Assembly (NCBI RefSeq): GCF_030915465.1
Contig: NZ_CP133267.1
Coordinates: forward strand, 3,647,001 to 3,711,000
Length of the DNA: 64,000 nt
Direction: 5' to 3'
Origin: Neobacillus sp. PS3-34
GTDB taxonomy: Bacteria; Bacillota; Bacilli; Bacillales; Cytobacillaceae
The notes under the pieces are model-generated. The model was given only the letters and a program-made list of their open reading frames with translations, ran no database searches and had not been told where the DNA came from. The stretch's first letter is position 1. Every line of letters begins with the position of its first letter. Both the position numbers and the translations under genes were made by a program. Shown piece by piece: positions 21,515 to 30,618 of the stretch.

Positions 21515-22626
21515 AAAATGTAAATGGACATGAAATTATCCAGATGTTTGAACAGTTTTCGCCAAAGGGATATGCAATGGAAGGCGATAAGGTAGGCTTG
21601 CAGGTAGGTCGGTTAAACGGAAAAGTGGACAGGGTCATGATTGCCCTAGATGTCCTCGATGAAGTGATAGACGAAGCAATTGAAAAAAATGTTCAACTTA
21701 TTATTGCACACCATCCAATCATCTATCGTCCACTTCAAAAATTAACAACGGACACACTTCCAGGGAAACTTTTTGAAAAGCTGCTAAAGCATGATATATC
21801 AGTATATGCTGCCCATACTAACCTTGATGTTGCTAAGGGTGGGGTAAATGATTTGCTCGCTGGTGCACTCGGGCTGAAAAATGCGGAGGTGCTTGTGCCT
21901 ACATATGAAACCAACCTGAAAAAGTTGGTTGTATTTGTACCTGTTGAAAATGAAAAGGAGGTCAGGGACGCTCTAGGAAAGGCTGGTGCAGGGGCAATCG
22001 GCAATTACAGCCATTGTTCTTTTTCAACAAATGGCTCTGGCCGATTTCTCCCTGGCGAGAATACGAATCCGTTTATTGGCGAGCAGGGAAAACTGGAAAC
22101 CGTTGACGAGGTTAGGCTTGAGACAATTGTGCCGGAGGCCCTTTTGAAAAAAGCTGTTACAGCTATGATTAAGGCTCACCCATATGAGGAAGTTGCCTAT
22201 GATGTCTATCCTGTTGATAATCAAGGCGAGGTTCTTGGATTAGGCAGGATTGGAGAAGTAGAGGAAATGACTCTGGAGCTATTTGCCGAAAAGGTTAAAT
22301 CAGCCCTAGATGTTGACCGGGTCAGAGTAGTAGGGGAATTAAATTCCAAAGTGAAGAAAGTGGCTGTGCTTGGCGGAGACGGAAACAAATATTGGAGCCA
22401 GGCGAAATATAAGGGTGCAGATGTGTATGTAACTGGAGACATTTATTATCATACTGCCCATGATGCCATGATGCAGGGCTTAAATATGATAGACCCAGGT
22501 CATAATGTCGAAAAAATCATGAAGAAGGGTCTTGCAGACATCCTTACCGAAAAAAGTGTACAAGCAGGATATAACGTTGTCTTTATTCCTTCTGAAGTCG
22601 ATACAAATCCGTTTAAATATTTATAA
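21511..22626 (+). CDS. yqfO: NIF3-family protein YqfO
   Basis: This is a 371-residue NIF3/DUF34 protein with a di-metal site built from histidines, including HHPIIYRP (~67-74), AHTNLD near 105 and the C-terminal VTGDIYYHTAHDA. A CutA/PII-like domain is inserted in the middle (~135-240, with HPYEEVAYDVYP). Some databases call it GTP cyclohydrolase I type 2, but the activity is not settled. It is coupled to trmK by a four-base overlap. Confidence 0.92.
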   Translation: MKNVNGHEIIQMFEQFSPKGYAMEGDKVGLQVGRLNGKVDRVMIALDVLDEVIDEAIEKNVQLIIAHHPIIYRPLQKLTTDTLPGKLFEKLLKHDISVYAAHTNLDVAKGGVNDLLAGALGLKNAEVLVPTYETNLKKLVVFVPVENEKEVRDALGKAGAGAIGNYSHCSFSTNGSGRFLPGENTNPFIGEQGKLETVDEVRLETIVPEALLKKAVTAMIKAHPYEEVAYDVYPVDNQGEVLGLGRIGEVEEMTLELFAEKVKSALDVDRVRVVGELNSKVKKVAVLGGDGNKYWSQAKYKGADVYVTGDIYYHTAHDAMMQGLNMIDPGHNVEKIMKKGLADILTEKSVQAGYNVVFIPSEVDTNPFKYL

Positions 22627-22628
22627 AA

Positions 22629-22664
22629 GTAAAACCGGCTGTCAAAAATGGCAGCCGGTTTTAC
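22629..22664. terminator. Bidirectional terminator between yqfO and ispH
   Basis: AAAACCGGCTG (22631-22641) and CAGCCGGTTTT (22652-22662) form a perfect 11-bp stem with A and T runs on both flanks, serving both convergent genes. Confidence 0.88.
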
Positions 22665-22677
22665 TTAATTTATAGTG

Positions 22678-23630
22678 TCAGTTAATTGCTTCCGGTTTTT
22701 TTACTTTTGGAAGGATTCTGTTCAATGGAACATTCTTTTCCCTAACCCATGTCGCTTCGTTTTCAGGGTCAAACTGCTCAAGGAAGGAAATAACCTCCTT
22801 AGTAATCGGGGTTGGAGTTGAGGCACCCGCTGTCACAGCGACGGTTGAAGCATTTTTTATCCAGTTAACATCAAGCTCGGAAATATCAGCGATACGATAA
22901 GCTTTAGTACCGGCAATTTCTTCTGAAACCTGGGCAAGCCTGTTGGAGTTATTGCTCTTTGGATCGCCTACAACGATTAGGACATCGGCTTCTCCCGCCT
23001 GTCCGGCAACAGCCTCCTGGCGAACCTGGGTGGCCATGCAAATCTCTTTATGCACTTCCACATGTGGATATTTTGCCTGTACCAGCTTCATGATTTCAGC
23101 TACATCCCATTGGCTCATTGTCGTCTGGTTTGTAACGATGATTTTCTGGCTGTCCAGGTTTAACGCGTCAACGTCGCTGGCAGTTTCAACCAGGTGCACA
23201 ATTTTTGGGGCAACCCCCACAGCTCCTTCAGGTTCAGGATGGCCTTTTTGCCTATATAAATGACCTGGAAGCCTTCCTGTTCCTTAAGCCGAATTAAATC
23301 ATGCGTTTTTGTTACATCCGGACAAGTGGCATCGATGGTTACGAGTCCTTTTTCTTTTGCAAGCTCCCGTACTTCAGGCGATATTCCATGCGCTGTAAAA
23401 ATGACCGTCCCTTTGTCAACTTTTTCAAGGATTTCCTTGCGGTTTTGACCGTCAAGAGTAATGATTCCTTCTTCAGCGAATGCATCTGTTACATGTTTAT
23501 TATGAACAATCATCCCGAGGATGTAGATAGGACGTGGGAGAGATTTATCAAGAGCTGCGTTCCTTGCTATGACCATGGCATCAACTACTCCATAACAATA
23601 TCCACGCGGTGAAATTTTAATAATATCCAT
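22678..23630 (-). CDS. ispH: 4-hydroxy-3-methylbut-2-enyl diphosphate reductase IspH, one frameshift
   Basis: This is the last enzyme of the MEP isoprenoid pathway, a [4Fe-4S] protein that reduces HMBPP to IPP and DMAPP. The three cluster cysteines are visible: GYCYGV (~13), DATCPDV (~103) and [12 protein letters not shown] (~195). Substrate motif [11 protein letters not shown] follows. On the minus strand one base is missing at 23243-23249 (A/G beside GGCC). The repair gives [17 protein letters not shown] and ~317 residues. IspG, the preceding enzyme, is at 30.6 kb. Confidence 0.95.
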
Positions 23631-23780
23631 TAATAAAGTCCTCCTATTAAGAACGATGACTTATACTCTATGTATTTATTATATAAAAATTATAGGTATA
23701 ATACAAAGTGAGTTTGCGCACATGATAAAAAGAGGCTGTAATTTGCATTACAAAATAATAATTGACATACTAATTCAACC

Positions 23781-23810
23781 AAAATAAAAGATGCCGTTTC
23801 CAGCATCCTC
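23781..23810 (-). terminator. Terminator after yqfQ (minus strand)
   Basis: On the minus strand GATGC-TGGAAACG-GCATC is followed by TTTTATTTT, just past the yqfQ stop. Confidence 0.65.
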
Positions 23811-23829
23811 CTTGAAGTGAAAATTCTGT

Positions 23830-24452
23830 TTAAATATAAAGTCTGGGAACCGAATTCCCTCTGTTATGACCCGTCTTCTTCTCCGTACTTTCAGTTTTCT
23901 GCTTCTTCTTTTTCTTTTTTGCAGAAGTACGTTTCTTAGCTGCAATTTCTTCTGCCGAGCTTGATTCTGTTTGTGTTGATGAGGAAGGTTTAACTGAAGT
24001 CGTTTCATCAGTATCAGAGGAAGAATTCTTTAATCCTCTGTAAAGCTTCCACATTGCTGGCAGGTTTTTAACCAGCGGTCCGTATTGCTGAATCATTGGT
24101 CCTACTGATTGAGCAGATTGCAGAATCTGCTGGGTATTATTTAGGAATCCATTAATGGCTCCGGGGTTGCTCAACGATTTAAGAAGTGAACCCGCCCCGC
24201 CAGCCCCTGCCTGACGGCTGGCGGCAGCCATTCCTCCCATTGCACGGGTTTGATTGCCCCCTCCGAATAATCTTGATAGCATGCGCCCCCTCCTCCGTTC
24301 ATCTGTCCGGATCTTCCCATCATCTGACCCATCAACGGCCTTTGCTGGAATGGATTCATCCCCATCGAACCCATTCTGCCTTGAGGTCCAGGTCCTCCCA
24401 TCATGCGTGGTCCCATTCCGCCTTGCATAGGGAATCCATGTCTTGGTGGCAT
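23830..24452 (-). CDS. yqfQ: VrrA/YqfQ family protein, one frameshift
   Basis: This low-complexity protein has an N-terminal Met/Gly/Pro-rich region (MPPRHGFPMQGG...), a middle hydrophobic helix around LFNN-like QILQSAQSVGPMIQQYG with LPAMWKLYRGL, and a Ser/Thr then Lys-rich tail ending VPRLYI. ATG 24452 has the site AAGGAGG at ideal spacing. One G is missing in the five-base run at 24286-24290; repair joins GGGG to RMLSRLFGGGNQ. The ~208-residue family is sporulation-associated in B. subtilis, with unknown mechanism. Confidence 0.8.
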
Positions 24453-24679
24453 AGTTATATCCTCCTTTCTTATTCCTTCTAATCTAAGGTATGCACAACT
24501 ACCTTTTTTGTTTAGGCAGTTTTGCACAAACACGATGTAAAATTTCATGATTAGAAATTACAGAAAGGTAAAAGATGATAATAAAATATTGTTTAGGTGG
24601 AGATTTGCATTAATCTTTACTATAATTACATGATGGATGAAAGAAGTTTAATAAATGGATATTAAGGAGCAATTAAAAA

Positions 24680-25996
24680 ATGAAGGTTAATCAATTTGAA
24701 CGATTCGAGTTTCAGCCCTTTATAATAGACGCAATAAAAGAGATGGGTTTCCAAGAGCCAACAGAGATACAGGAACGGATTATTCCGGTTGTTTTAAAAG
24801 GAGAAAGCGCTATTGGCCAGTCACAGACAGGTACAGGAAAAACGCTTGCGTATGTTCTCCCTATTCTTGAAAAAATTGACCCGAAGCGGCAGGAAGTTCA
24901 GGCAGTAATTACCGCTCCAACAAGGGAGCTTGCAAACCAAATTTATCACCAAATTTTAAAAATGACCGAACAGTGCAGTGAAGAAAATAAAATAATGACC
25001 CGTTGTTACATCGGGGGAACAGACAAGCAGAGAACAATCGAAAAACTAAAGGTGCAGCCACAGGTAGTTGTTGGCACACCAGGCAGAATTAAAGATTTAA
25101 TGGAGGATCAGGCGCTGTTTATTCATACTGCTAAAACGTTAGTGGTTGATGAAGCGGATATGATGCTTGACATGGGCTTTATTGAAGATGTGGATAAAGT
25201 GGCATCCAAGATGCCGGCAAATCTGCAAATACTTGTTTTTTCTGCGACTATTCCTGAAAAACTAAAGCCATTTTTAAAAAAATATATGGAAAATCCAAAG
25301 TTTATTCAGATTGATTCCAGAAACCTCGCTGCGGTAAATATCCAGCATTACCTTTTGCCTTCACGACACAAAAATAAAAAGGCTATTGTTCATGATGCGC
25401 TGTTAACATTCAACCCGTATCTTGCCATTGTTTTTACAAATACAAAAAAAATGGCAGAGGATGTTGCATATTACTTAATCGGGAAAGGCATGAAGGTCGG
25501 AAGGGTGCATGGGGATTTAAGTCCGCGTGAACGCAAAAAAATGATGAAGCAAATTCAAGACTTGGAATATCAATATATCGTAGCAACAGACCTTGCAGCG
25601 CGAGGCATCGATATAGAAGGTGTGAGTCATATCATAAATTACGAGCTTCCAACAGATTTGGATTTTTACATTCATCGCGTTGGCAGGACGGCTCGGGCAG
25701 GAAACTCTGGTATCGCGTTAACAGTTTATGAGAGTTCGGATGAGGACGCACTAAATCGCCTTGAAAAGATGGGAATCCAGTTTAAACATGTAGATTTGAA
25801 AAAAGATGAAGGCTTTGTTGAATTAGATGAACGGAATAAGCGTAAAAACAGAAAAAAACAAGAAGATGAAACTGATAAAGTTGCTAAAACGATGATTCGC
25901 AAGCCTACTAAAGTAAAGCCAGGATATAAAAAGAAAATGCAATGGGAAATGGATAAAATCAAAAAGAGGCAAAGAAGAATAAATAAGAAAAAGTAA
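24680..25996 (+). CDS. cshB: DEAD-box RNA helicase CshB
   Basis: This is an ATP-dependent RNA helicase of the cold-shock CshB type, 438 residues. Motifs in order: Q-motif region FQEPTEIQ, I QTGTGKT, Ia PTRELANQI, II VDEADMMLD, III SATIP, IV-V VATDLAARGIDI, VI HRVGRTARAG. The tail is very Lys/Arg-rich (RKNRKKQ... KKRQRRINKKK), typical of RNA-binding extensions. It probably melts structured mRNA at low temperature or helps ribosome assembly. No frame break. Confidence 0.94.
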   Translation: MKVNQFERFEFQPFIIDAIKEMGFQEPTEIQERIIPVVLKGESAIGQSQTGTGKTLAYVLPILEKIDPKRQEVQAVITAPTRELANQIYHQILKMTEQCSEENKIMTRCYIGGTDKQRTIEKLKVQPQVVVGTPGRIKDLMEDQALFIHTAKTLVVDEADMMLDMGFIEDVDKVASKMPANLQILVFSATIPEKLKPFLKKYMENPKFIQIDSRNLAAVNIQHYLLPSRHKNKKAIVHDALLTFNPYLAIVFTNTKKMAEDVAYYLIGKGMKVGRVHGDLSPRERKKMMKQIQDLEYQYIVATDLAARGIDIEGVSHIINYELPTDLDFYIHRVGRTARAGNSGIALTVYESSDEDALNRLEKMGIQFKHVDLKKDEGFVELDERNKRKNRKKQEDETDKVAKTMIRKPTKVKPGYKKKMQWEMDKIKKRQRRINKKK

Positions 25997-26023
25997 TGCC
26001 TGCTTTTAAGGGAGTGGATAAAT

Positions 26024-26917
26024 ATGCTGAAAATCGGTTCTCATGTCTCAATGAGCGGTAAAAAGATGCTGCTGGCTGCCAGTGAGGAAGCTGTTTCTTA
26101 TGGTGCGAACACGTTCATGATTTATACTGGGGCACCCCAAAATACAAGACGTAAGGACATTTCTGATCTAAATATTGAAGAGGGCAGAAGGCATATGCAG
26201 GAGCACGGAATAAATGAAATAGTGGTCCATGCGCCTTATATTATAAATATCGGTAATACAACAAATCCAGACACCTTTGATCTTGGTGTCAGATTCCTGC
26301 GTACTGAAATTGACCGGACAGAAGCAATTGGAGCTGGCCAAATTGTTCTTCACCCAGGCGCACATGTAGGTGCAGGAACTGAAGAAGGTATTAAGAAAAT
26401 TATTGAAGGGCTGAATGAAGTGTTAACGGGTAAAGAAAACATTCAGATAGCCCTTGAAACCATGGCAGGTAAAGGCTCCGAGTGTGGAAAATCATTCGAG
26501 GAATTAGCGATGATCATGGATGGGGTAAATTATAATGACAGGCTGTCTGTTTGTTTTGATACGTGCCACACGCATGATGCCGGTTATAATATCGTTGAAG
26601 ATTTTGATGGAGTATTAAATGAGTTTGATAAAATTGTTGGATTGGACAGGCTTAAAGTTCTTCATATCAATGACAGCAAAAATGCTGTTGGGATGAGAAA
26701 GGACCGCCATGAAAACATCGGCTTTGGCCATATTGGCTTTGACACATTAAGTTATATCATCCATCATCCACAATTAAAGGATATTCCTAAAATCCTTGAA
26801 ACACCCTATGTAGGTGAGGATAAAAATAATAAAAAACCGCCATACAAGCATGAAATAGACATGCTGAAAAGCAAGAAATTCGATGAAAACCTGCTTGATC
26901 TAATTTTAGGGTCATAA
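26024..26917 (+). CDS. nfo: Endonuclease IV (Nfo)
   Basis: This is a zinc-dependent AP endonuclease of base-excision repair with a TIM-barrel fold and three metal ions. Metal-ligand motifs are in order: [44 protein letters not shown] with [12 protein letters not shown], and ILETP. Length is 297 residues, the normal size. It follows cshB by 27 bases, as in B. subtilis. Confidence 0.95.
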   Translation: MLKIGSHVSMSGKKMLLAASEEAVSYGANTFMIYTGAPQNTRRKDISDLNIEEGRRHMQEHGINEIVVHAPYIINIGNTTNPDTFDLGVRFLRTEIDRTEAIGAGQIVLHPGAHVGAGTEEGIKKIIEGLNEVLTGKENIQIALETMAGKGSECGKSFEELAMIMDGVNYNDRLSVCFDTCHTHDAGYNIVEDFDGVLNEFDKIVGLDRLKVLHINDSKNAVGMRKDRHENIGFGHIGFDTLSYIIHHPQLKDIPKILETPYVGEDKNNKKPPYKHEIDMLKSKKFDENLLDLILGS

Positions 26918-26919
26918 GA

Positions 26920-26950
26920 AAAAAAGCTGTGCGGCTGCACAGCTTTTATT
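26920..26950. terminator. Bidirectional terminator between nfo and yqfT
   Basis: AAAAGCTGTGC (26922-26932) and GCACAGCTTTT (26937-26947) form an 11-bp stem with GGCT loop, flanked by A and T runs. It overlaps the yqfT stop codon. Confidence 0.88.
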
Positions 26951-27206
26951 TTGCAAACTGCATGAATAATTTGTTCACTTCCCGCGCTGTTTCAGCACTA
27001 GTCACCTTTGCAATTTCCTTTATTAAGATAGCCCTCTCGTTACTGTCAAAAATATTGACTTGCTTTCCCCTTAAGTATTCGGCTATTTTCTGAGCCTGGT
27101 TCCGGTTAACGGAAATATTAAACTGTTTCGCATACTTCAATAATTCATCAGTTGTAATGGTATTAATCTTATGATTTATGATGTTTTCAAAAATCTTCAC
27201 TATCAT
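26946..27206 (-). CDS. yqfT: DUF2624 family protein YqfT
   Basis: This is an 86-residue soluble helical protein of the DUF2624 family, function unknown. It starts MIVKIFENIINHKIN at ATG 27206 after GGGGAG; a longer in-frame extension to 27272 lacks a ribosome site. Residues ~35-55 (QAQKIAEYLRGK) look like a small helical domain, and the tail is EVNKLFMQFAK. Convergent with nfo, divergent from the zinc operon. Confidence 0.82.
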   Translation of the reverse strand: MIVKIFENIINHKINTITTDELLKYAKQFNISVNRNQAQKIAEYLRGKQVNIFDSNERAILIKEIAKVTSAETAREVNKLFMQFAK

Positions 27207-27305
27207 CACTCCCCATCCTAATGTATGAAGGAGAATAGGGAATCGTGACAATAAAGATAATTTAACCTCCATAACACGGTACGGAGTGATTTATATGCAT
27301 GCAAC

Positions 27306-27334
27306 TTTACATAAAAAAAGAGATGTTGTATACT
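27306..27334 (+). promoter_or_regulatory. SigA promoter of the zinc uptake operon
   Basis: TTTACA (27306-27311) and TATACT (27329-27334) are separated by 17 bases, close to the SigA consensus. It directly precedes the Zur-like box. Confidence 0.75.
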
Positions 27335-27343
27335 ACGTAAGTT

Positions 27344-27364
27344 AAATCGGAATGATTCTTAAAA
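27344..27364 (+). promoter_or_regulatory. Candidate Zur operator
   Basis: AAATCGGAATGATTCTTAAAA resembles the Bacillus Zur box (AAATCGTAATnATTACGATTT): the left arm matches 9 of 10, the right arm is poor. It lies at about +10 from the promoter, where bound Zur would block transcription, and the operon encodes Zur itself. Confidence 0.6.
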
Positions 27365-27379
27365 TTAAAGGTGATGAAT

Positions 27380-28159
27380 ATGCCTTCAAAGTCAGTTATT
27401 GAAATTAATGGGCTGTATTATAGTTATGAAAAAGAGACAGTCCTTGAAAATATTAATCTTAACATCCCGGAGAGGTCTTTTCTTGGCGTTGTTGCGCCGA
27501 ACGGTTCAGGAAAATCTACGTTGATGAAATTAATACTTGGGCTTCTTAAACCTCAGCAGGGTGAAATTCTTTTGTTTGGTCAGGATATTCGCCGGTTTAA
27601 GGATTGGGAGAAAATCGGGTATGTTTCCCAAAAAGCCAATTCCTTTAATACAGGATTTCCCGCAACCGTTTTTGAGGTAGTGGCAAGCGGCCTTACAAAA
27701 AAGCTCGGATTATTCCAGTTTTTTAAAAAAGAAGACCGTGAGAAAGTGAGTTCAGCTTTGAAATCAGTAGGTATGGAACAGCTGTCCGGAAAAAATATCG
27801 GTGAGCTTTCAGGAGGGCAGCAGCAGAGGGTTTTTATTGCAAGGGCACTTGTTAGCGACCCTGAATTATTGATTCTGGATGAACCGACAGTGGGTGTTGA
27901 TGCCCAAAATGTAAATTCATTTTATCAAATGCTGGGTGATTTGAATAAGAATAGAGGAATCACTCTTTTGATGGTAACTCATGATATTGGAACGATCTCT
28001 GACAAAGTTACCCATGTAGCATGTTTAAATAAGACTCTTCATTTTCATGGACAGACAGAGGAATTTGAACAGCTAAGGGAAGATGGATTATCCGAAGTCT
28101 ACGGGCATGATATTCATTTGCTGGCCCACCATCATGACCATGGAGGAGTTAACAGATGA
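27380..28159 (+). CDS. znuC: Zinc ABC transporter ATP-binding protein
   Basis: This is the ATPase of a Znu/Adc-type metal importer. Walker A APNGSGKST, signature LSGGQQQR, Walker B LLILDEPTVGVD and the H-loop VTHD are intact. The C-terminus is His-rich (LLAHHHDHGG), fitting a metal role. ATG 27380 lies behind AAAGGTGAT; two upstream in-frame starts at 27371/27374 overlap that site. It overlaps the permease gene by four bases. No solute-binding protein gene is in the cluster, so one must be elsewhere. Confidence 0.9.
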   Translation: MPSKSVIEINGLYYSYEKETVLENINLNIPERSFLGVVAPNGSGKSTLMKLILGLLKPQQGEILLFGQDIRRFKDWEKIGYVSQKANSFNTGFPATVFEVVASGLTKKLGLFQFFKKEDREKVSSALKSVGMEQLSGKNIGELSGGQQQRVFIARALVSDPELLILDEPTVGVDAQNVNSFYQMLGDLNKNRGITLLMVTHDIGTISDKVTHVACLNKTLHFHGQTEEFEQLREDGLSEVYGHDIHLLAHHHDHGGVNR

Positions 28160-29001
28160 TCGAGGCGATATTTCGTTACGAGTTCCTGCAAAATGCTTTT
28201 ATGACAGGGATATTGATTGGACTGATTGCCCCATTATTGGGCGTGTTTATTGTGGTGAGAAGGCTGTCTTTAATCGCAGATGCCTTAAGCCATGTTACTC
28301 TGGCAGGTATTGCGGCAAGCCTTTTGCTTGAAAAAAAATTCCTTATGTTCGCAGGTGTTAATCCACTGTACATGGGTATGGCTTTTTCAGTGGGCGGGTC
28401 CTTATTTATAGAAAAATTGCGGAGCGTATATAAGCATTATCAGGAACTGGCAATTCCGATTATCCTCTCAGGAGGAATCGGTCTTGGAGTGATTTTTATA
28501 TCACTCGCCGATGGGTTTAATACAGATTTATTCAGCTATTTATTCGGAAGTGTTACAGCAGTCAGCAGGATGGATTTATGGACAATTCTTGCGATTAGTG
28601 TTTTTGTTGCAGGTGTGATCTTCTTATTATATAAGGAATTATTCTTGCTCTCTTTTGATGAAGAATACGCGAAAGCCTCAGGGCTGGCATCAAGAAGCAT
28701 TCATTTTATATTTATCATCATGGTTGCTCTTGTGATTGCTGCTTCCATGAGGGTGGTCGGGATTTTGCTGGTGTCATCACTTATGACCCTTCCGGTCGCT
28801 GCCAGCATCCGGATAGCGAAGGGCTTTAAACAAACCATCTTTCTTTCAATGCTTTTTGGGGAAGTATCCGTTCTTGGAGGATTGTCGCTTGCTTATTATT
28901 TGGATCTTGCACCAGGCGGCACTATCGTAATGATTTCAGTAGCGATCCTGGTCATTGCAATACTTTATAGAAAAAGCGGATTTGGCAATAAAGCGGTTTA
29001 G
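28156..29001 (+). CDS. znuB: Zinc ABC transporter permease
   Basis: This is an ABC-3 family metal permease, 281 residues with about eight membrane helices. The family hallmark VVRRLSLIADALSHVTLAGI lies near residues 30-50 and the ATPase-contacting loop near SIRIAKGF. It is coupled to znuC (ATGA overlap), with zur starting 12 bases after its stop. Specificity for zinc is inferred from Zur in the same operon. Confidence 0.92.
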   Translation: MIEAIFRYEFLQNAFMTGILIGLIAPLLGVFIVVRRLSLIADALSHVTLAGIAASLLLEKKFLMFAGVNPLYMGMAFSVGGSLFIEKLRSVYKHYQELAIPIILSGGIGLGVIFISLADGFNTDLFSYLFGSVTAVSRMDLWTILAISVFVAGVIFLLYKELFLLSFDEEYAKASGLASRSIHFIFIIMVALVIAASMRVVGILLVSSLMTLPVAASIRIAKGFKQTIFLSMLFGEVSVLGGLSLAYYLDLAPGGTIVMISVAILVIAILYRKSGFGNKAV

Positions 29002-29013
29002 GAGGCGGTTCGT

Positions 29014-29424
29014 ATGGATGTGAATGAAGCACTTCGATTTTTAAAAGAGAAAGGATTTAAATATACTGGTAAAAGGGAAGAAATGCTGCTGTTGTTTGCT
29101 GGAAGCGATAAATATTTAACAGCTAAAGAGGTCCTGGAAAAGCTAAAGGACCATTATCCCGGCTTAAGCTTTGATACCATATACAGAAATCTTTCTCTTT
29201 TTGCGGAATTGGGAATACTTGAAATGACGGAATTATATGGAGAAAAACATTTCCGGTTCACATGCTCGCACCATCATCACCATCATCATTTTATTTGTCT
29301 TGATTGCGGAAAATCAAAAGAAATCGGAACCTGCCCAATGGTTGGACTTGGCGAGGATTTAAAGGGATACGATATTTCAGGCCATAAATTTGAAATTTAT
29401 GGCCGATGTCCGGAATGTATCTAA
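29014..29424 (+). CDS. zur: Zinc uptake regulator Zur (Fur family)
   Basis: This is a 136-residue Fur-family repressor. The N-terminal winged HTH contains [20 protein letters not shown]. The C-terminal dimerisation domain has a natural run of seven His followed by FICLDCGK and a closing CPECI, the two CxxC zinc pairs. It autoregulates the upstream znuCB if the box at 27344 is genuine. Ribosome site GGAGG before ATG 29014. Confidence 0.93.
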   Translation: MDVNEALRFLKEKGFKYTGKREEMLLLFAGSDKYLTAKEVLEKLKDHYPGLSFDTIYRNLSLFAELGILEMTELYGEKHFRFTCSHHHHHHHFICLDCGKSKEIGTCPMVGLGEDLKGYDISGHKFEIYGRCPECI

Positions 29425-29426
29425 TA

Positions 29427-29457
29427 GGAAAAGCAGCCAAACAGGCTGCTTTTTTTA
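29427..29457. terminator. Bidirectional terminator between zur and yqfW
   Basis: AAAAGCAGCC (29429-29438) and GGCTGCTTTTTTT (29444-29456) form the stem around AAACA. It overlaps the yqfW stop. Confidence 0.86.
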
Positions 29458-30045
29458 TGGGTTTTTAAGCCAGTTTTGAATCCATGCGTTGGCTTCGTGC
29501 CAGTCATTTACACGGATAACGCCCTGTGGAATGGGGTCCTGGTTATATGGGGTATTAAATAAAATGACAGGGATTTGGCACTCTTCATGGATCATAACGG
29601 CATTGTCATGTTTGTCCTCAAAGAACACATCAACCTGGTATTTTTTTGCCGCTTCTACCTTATGATGTGTGCCAATTAGCTCGATATGGTGGTAAGTAAG
29701 ATCGTTTTCAGTAAACCACTTTTCTGTAACATCTAATAAATGGGAGCTTCTGGCGCTAATAAAATATAATTCATGATCATTTTTCCACTCATTTAAAATA
29801 GGGTAAGCCCCTTTAGCGAGCGGGGACTCCGCATAAATGACAGGCTCATTTTTTTCAAACCATTCAGCAAATTCGGCTTCTGTCACTTCGACTAATGGAT
29901 TTAAATCGTATTGTTTTATATCATCAAGGGTTATATTCATATTAAAAGCTTTATTTATATAAGGAACCAGCGAAGAAGGACAGGTCACTGTTCCATCAAT
30001 ATCGATGCCAAATCTTTTTTTCATTCTAGTTTCCCTCGTTTTCAT
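29455..30045 (-). CDS. yqfW: Putative 5'(3')-nucleotidase YqfW
   Basis: This is an HAD-superfamily protein of the NT5C/YqfW type, probably a (deoxy)nucleotide phosphatase. Motif I FGIDIDGTVTC carries the nucleophile Asp and general acid Asp, motif II is FISARSS, motif III is around HHKVEAAKK and motif IV is VFFEDKHDNA. Length is ~196 residues. A start at Met 8 (ATG 30024) is equally possible, with its own GAGGGAAAC site. Confidence 0.85.
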   Translation of the reverse strand: MKTRETRMKKRFGIDIDGTVTCPSSLVPYINKAFNMNITLDDIKQYDLNPLVEVTEAEFAEWFEKNEPVIYAESPLAKGAYPILNEWKNDHELYFISARSSHLLDVTEKWFTENDLTYHHIELIGTHHKVEAAKKYQVDVFFEDKHDNAVMIHEECQIPVILFNTPYNQDPIPQGVIRVNDWHEANAWIQNWLKNP

Positions 30046-30203
30046 TGATTTCTCTCCCTATTTTATATTACCAAAAACAGCCGAGCATTTGAAAAATTTT
30101 CGCCAGTAGTTATATAAAACCTTAAAGTCAAACATTGACATATTAAAAAGCGGTGGATTGCAAACACTAAAAAAGCTCCTATATTTGAAAGCGAGGGATT
30201 TAG

Positions 30204-30560
30204 ATGGCAGATCAAGATAGAGGCTTTGTTGCGCGTGATCTTCGCCGAAAGAACCCTGATGAACCTTCTGATTACAGGGAAGAGACAGCAGCAGAGATTG
30301 CAGCCCCTGTAGTAGTTTATAATCGGAGAAGGGGATTAAATGAGGAAAGAGAAAGGGCAGCAGGAGGAACCGGTATCGGAACTGTTGGCCTTGCACTCTC
30401 AATATTATCTCTGTTTGTATTGCCGATCTTGTTTGGCGCAGCTGGAATAGTGTTAGGATTTATTGCCCGTCGCCGAGGAGCAGAGTCTCTTGGCTCATGG
30501 GCAATAGGATTGGGAGCTGTTTCGATTATTATCGGAATGTTCATACTTCCGTTTTTTTAA
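30204..30560 (+). CDS. yqfX: Small membrane protein YqfX
   Basis: This 118-residue protein has a charged N-terminal region (MADQDRGFVARDLRRKN..., ~1-50) with an Arg-rich RRRGLNEERERA stretch, then two membrane segments (~60-85 and ~98-117) with Gly-rich turns (GLALSILSLF, FIARRRGAES). The domain pattern matches DUF4190-like/YqfX proteins of Bacillus. Ribosome site AGCGAGGGA. Function unknown. Confidence 0.78.
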   Translation: MADQDRGFVARDLRRKNPDEPSDYREETAAEIAAPVVVYNRRRGLNEERERAAGGTGIGTVGLALSILSLFVLPILFGAAGIVLGFIARRRGAESLGSWAIGLGAVSIIIGMFILPFF

Positions 30561-30581
30561 CACGTTTCTGATAATAGGAGC

Positions 30582-30611
30582 AAAAGGCCTGGCATTATGC
30601 CTGCCTTTTCA
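30582..30611. terminator. Terminator between yqfX and ispG
   Basis: AAAAGGC-CTGGCAT and ATGCC-TGCCTTTT form a hairpin around T, with T-rich flanks on both strands. Confidence 0.75.
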
Positions 30612-30618
30612 TTTTATT

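Noticed and set aside
29262..29310. Run of seven histidines in the Zur gene as a cloning tag
   Set aside because: It lies inside the Fur fold next to the CxxC site, where His-rich runs are natural in zinc regulators; no vector sequence is nearby.
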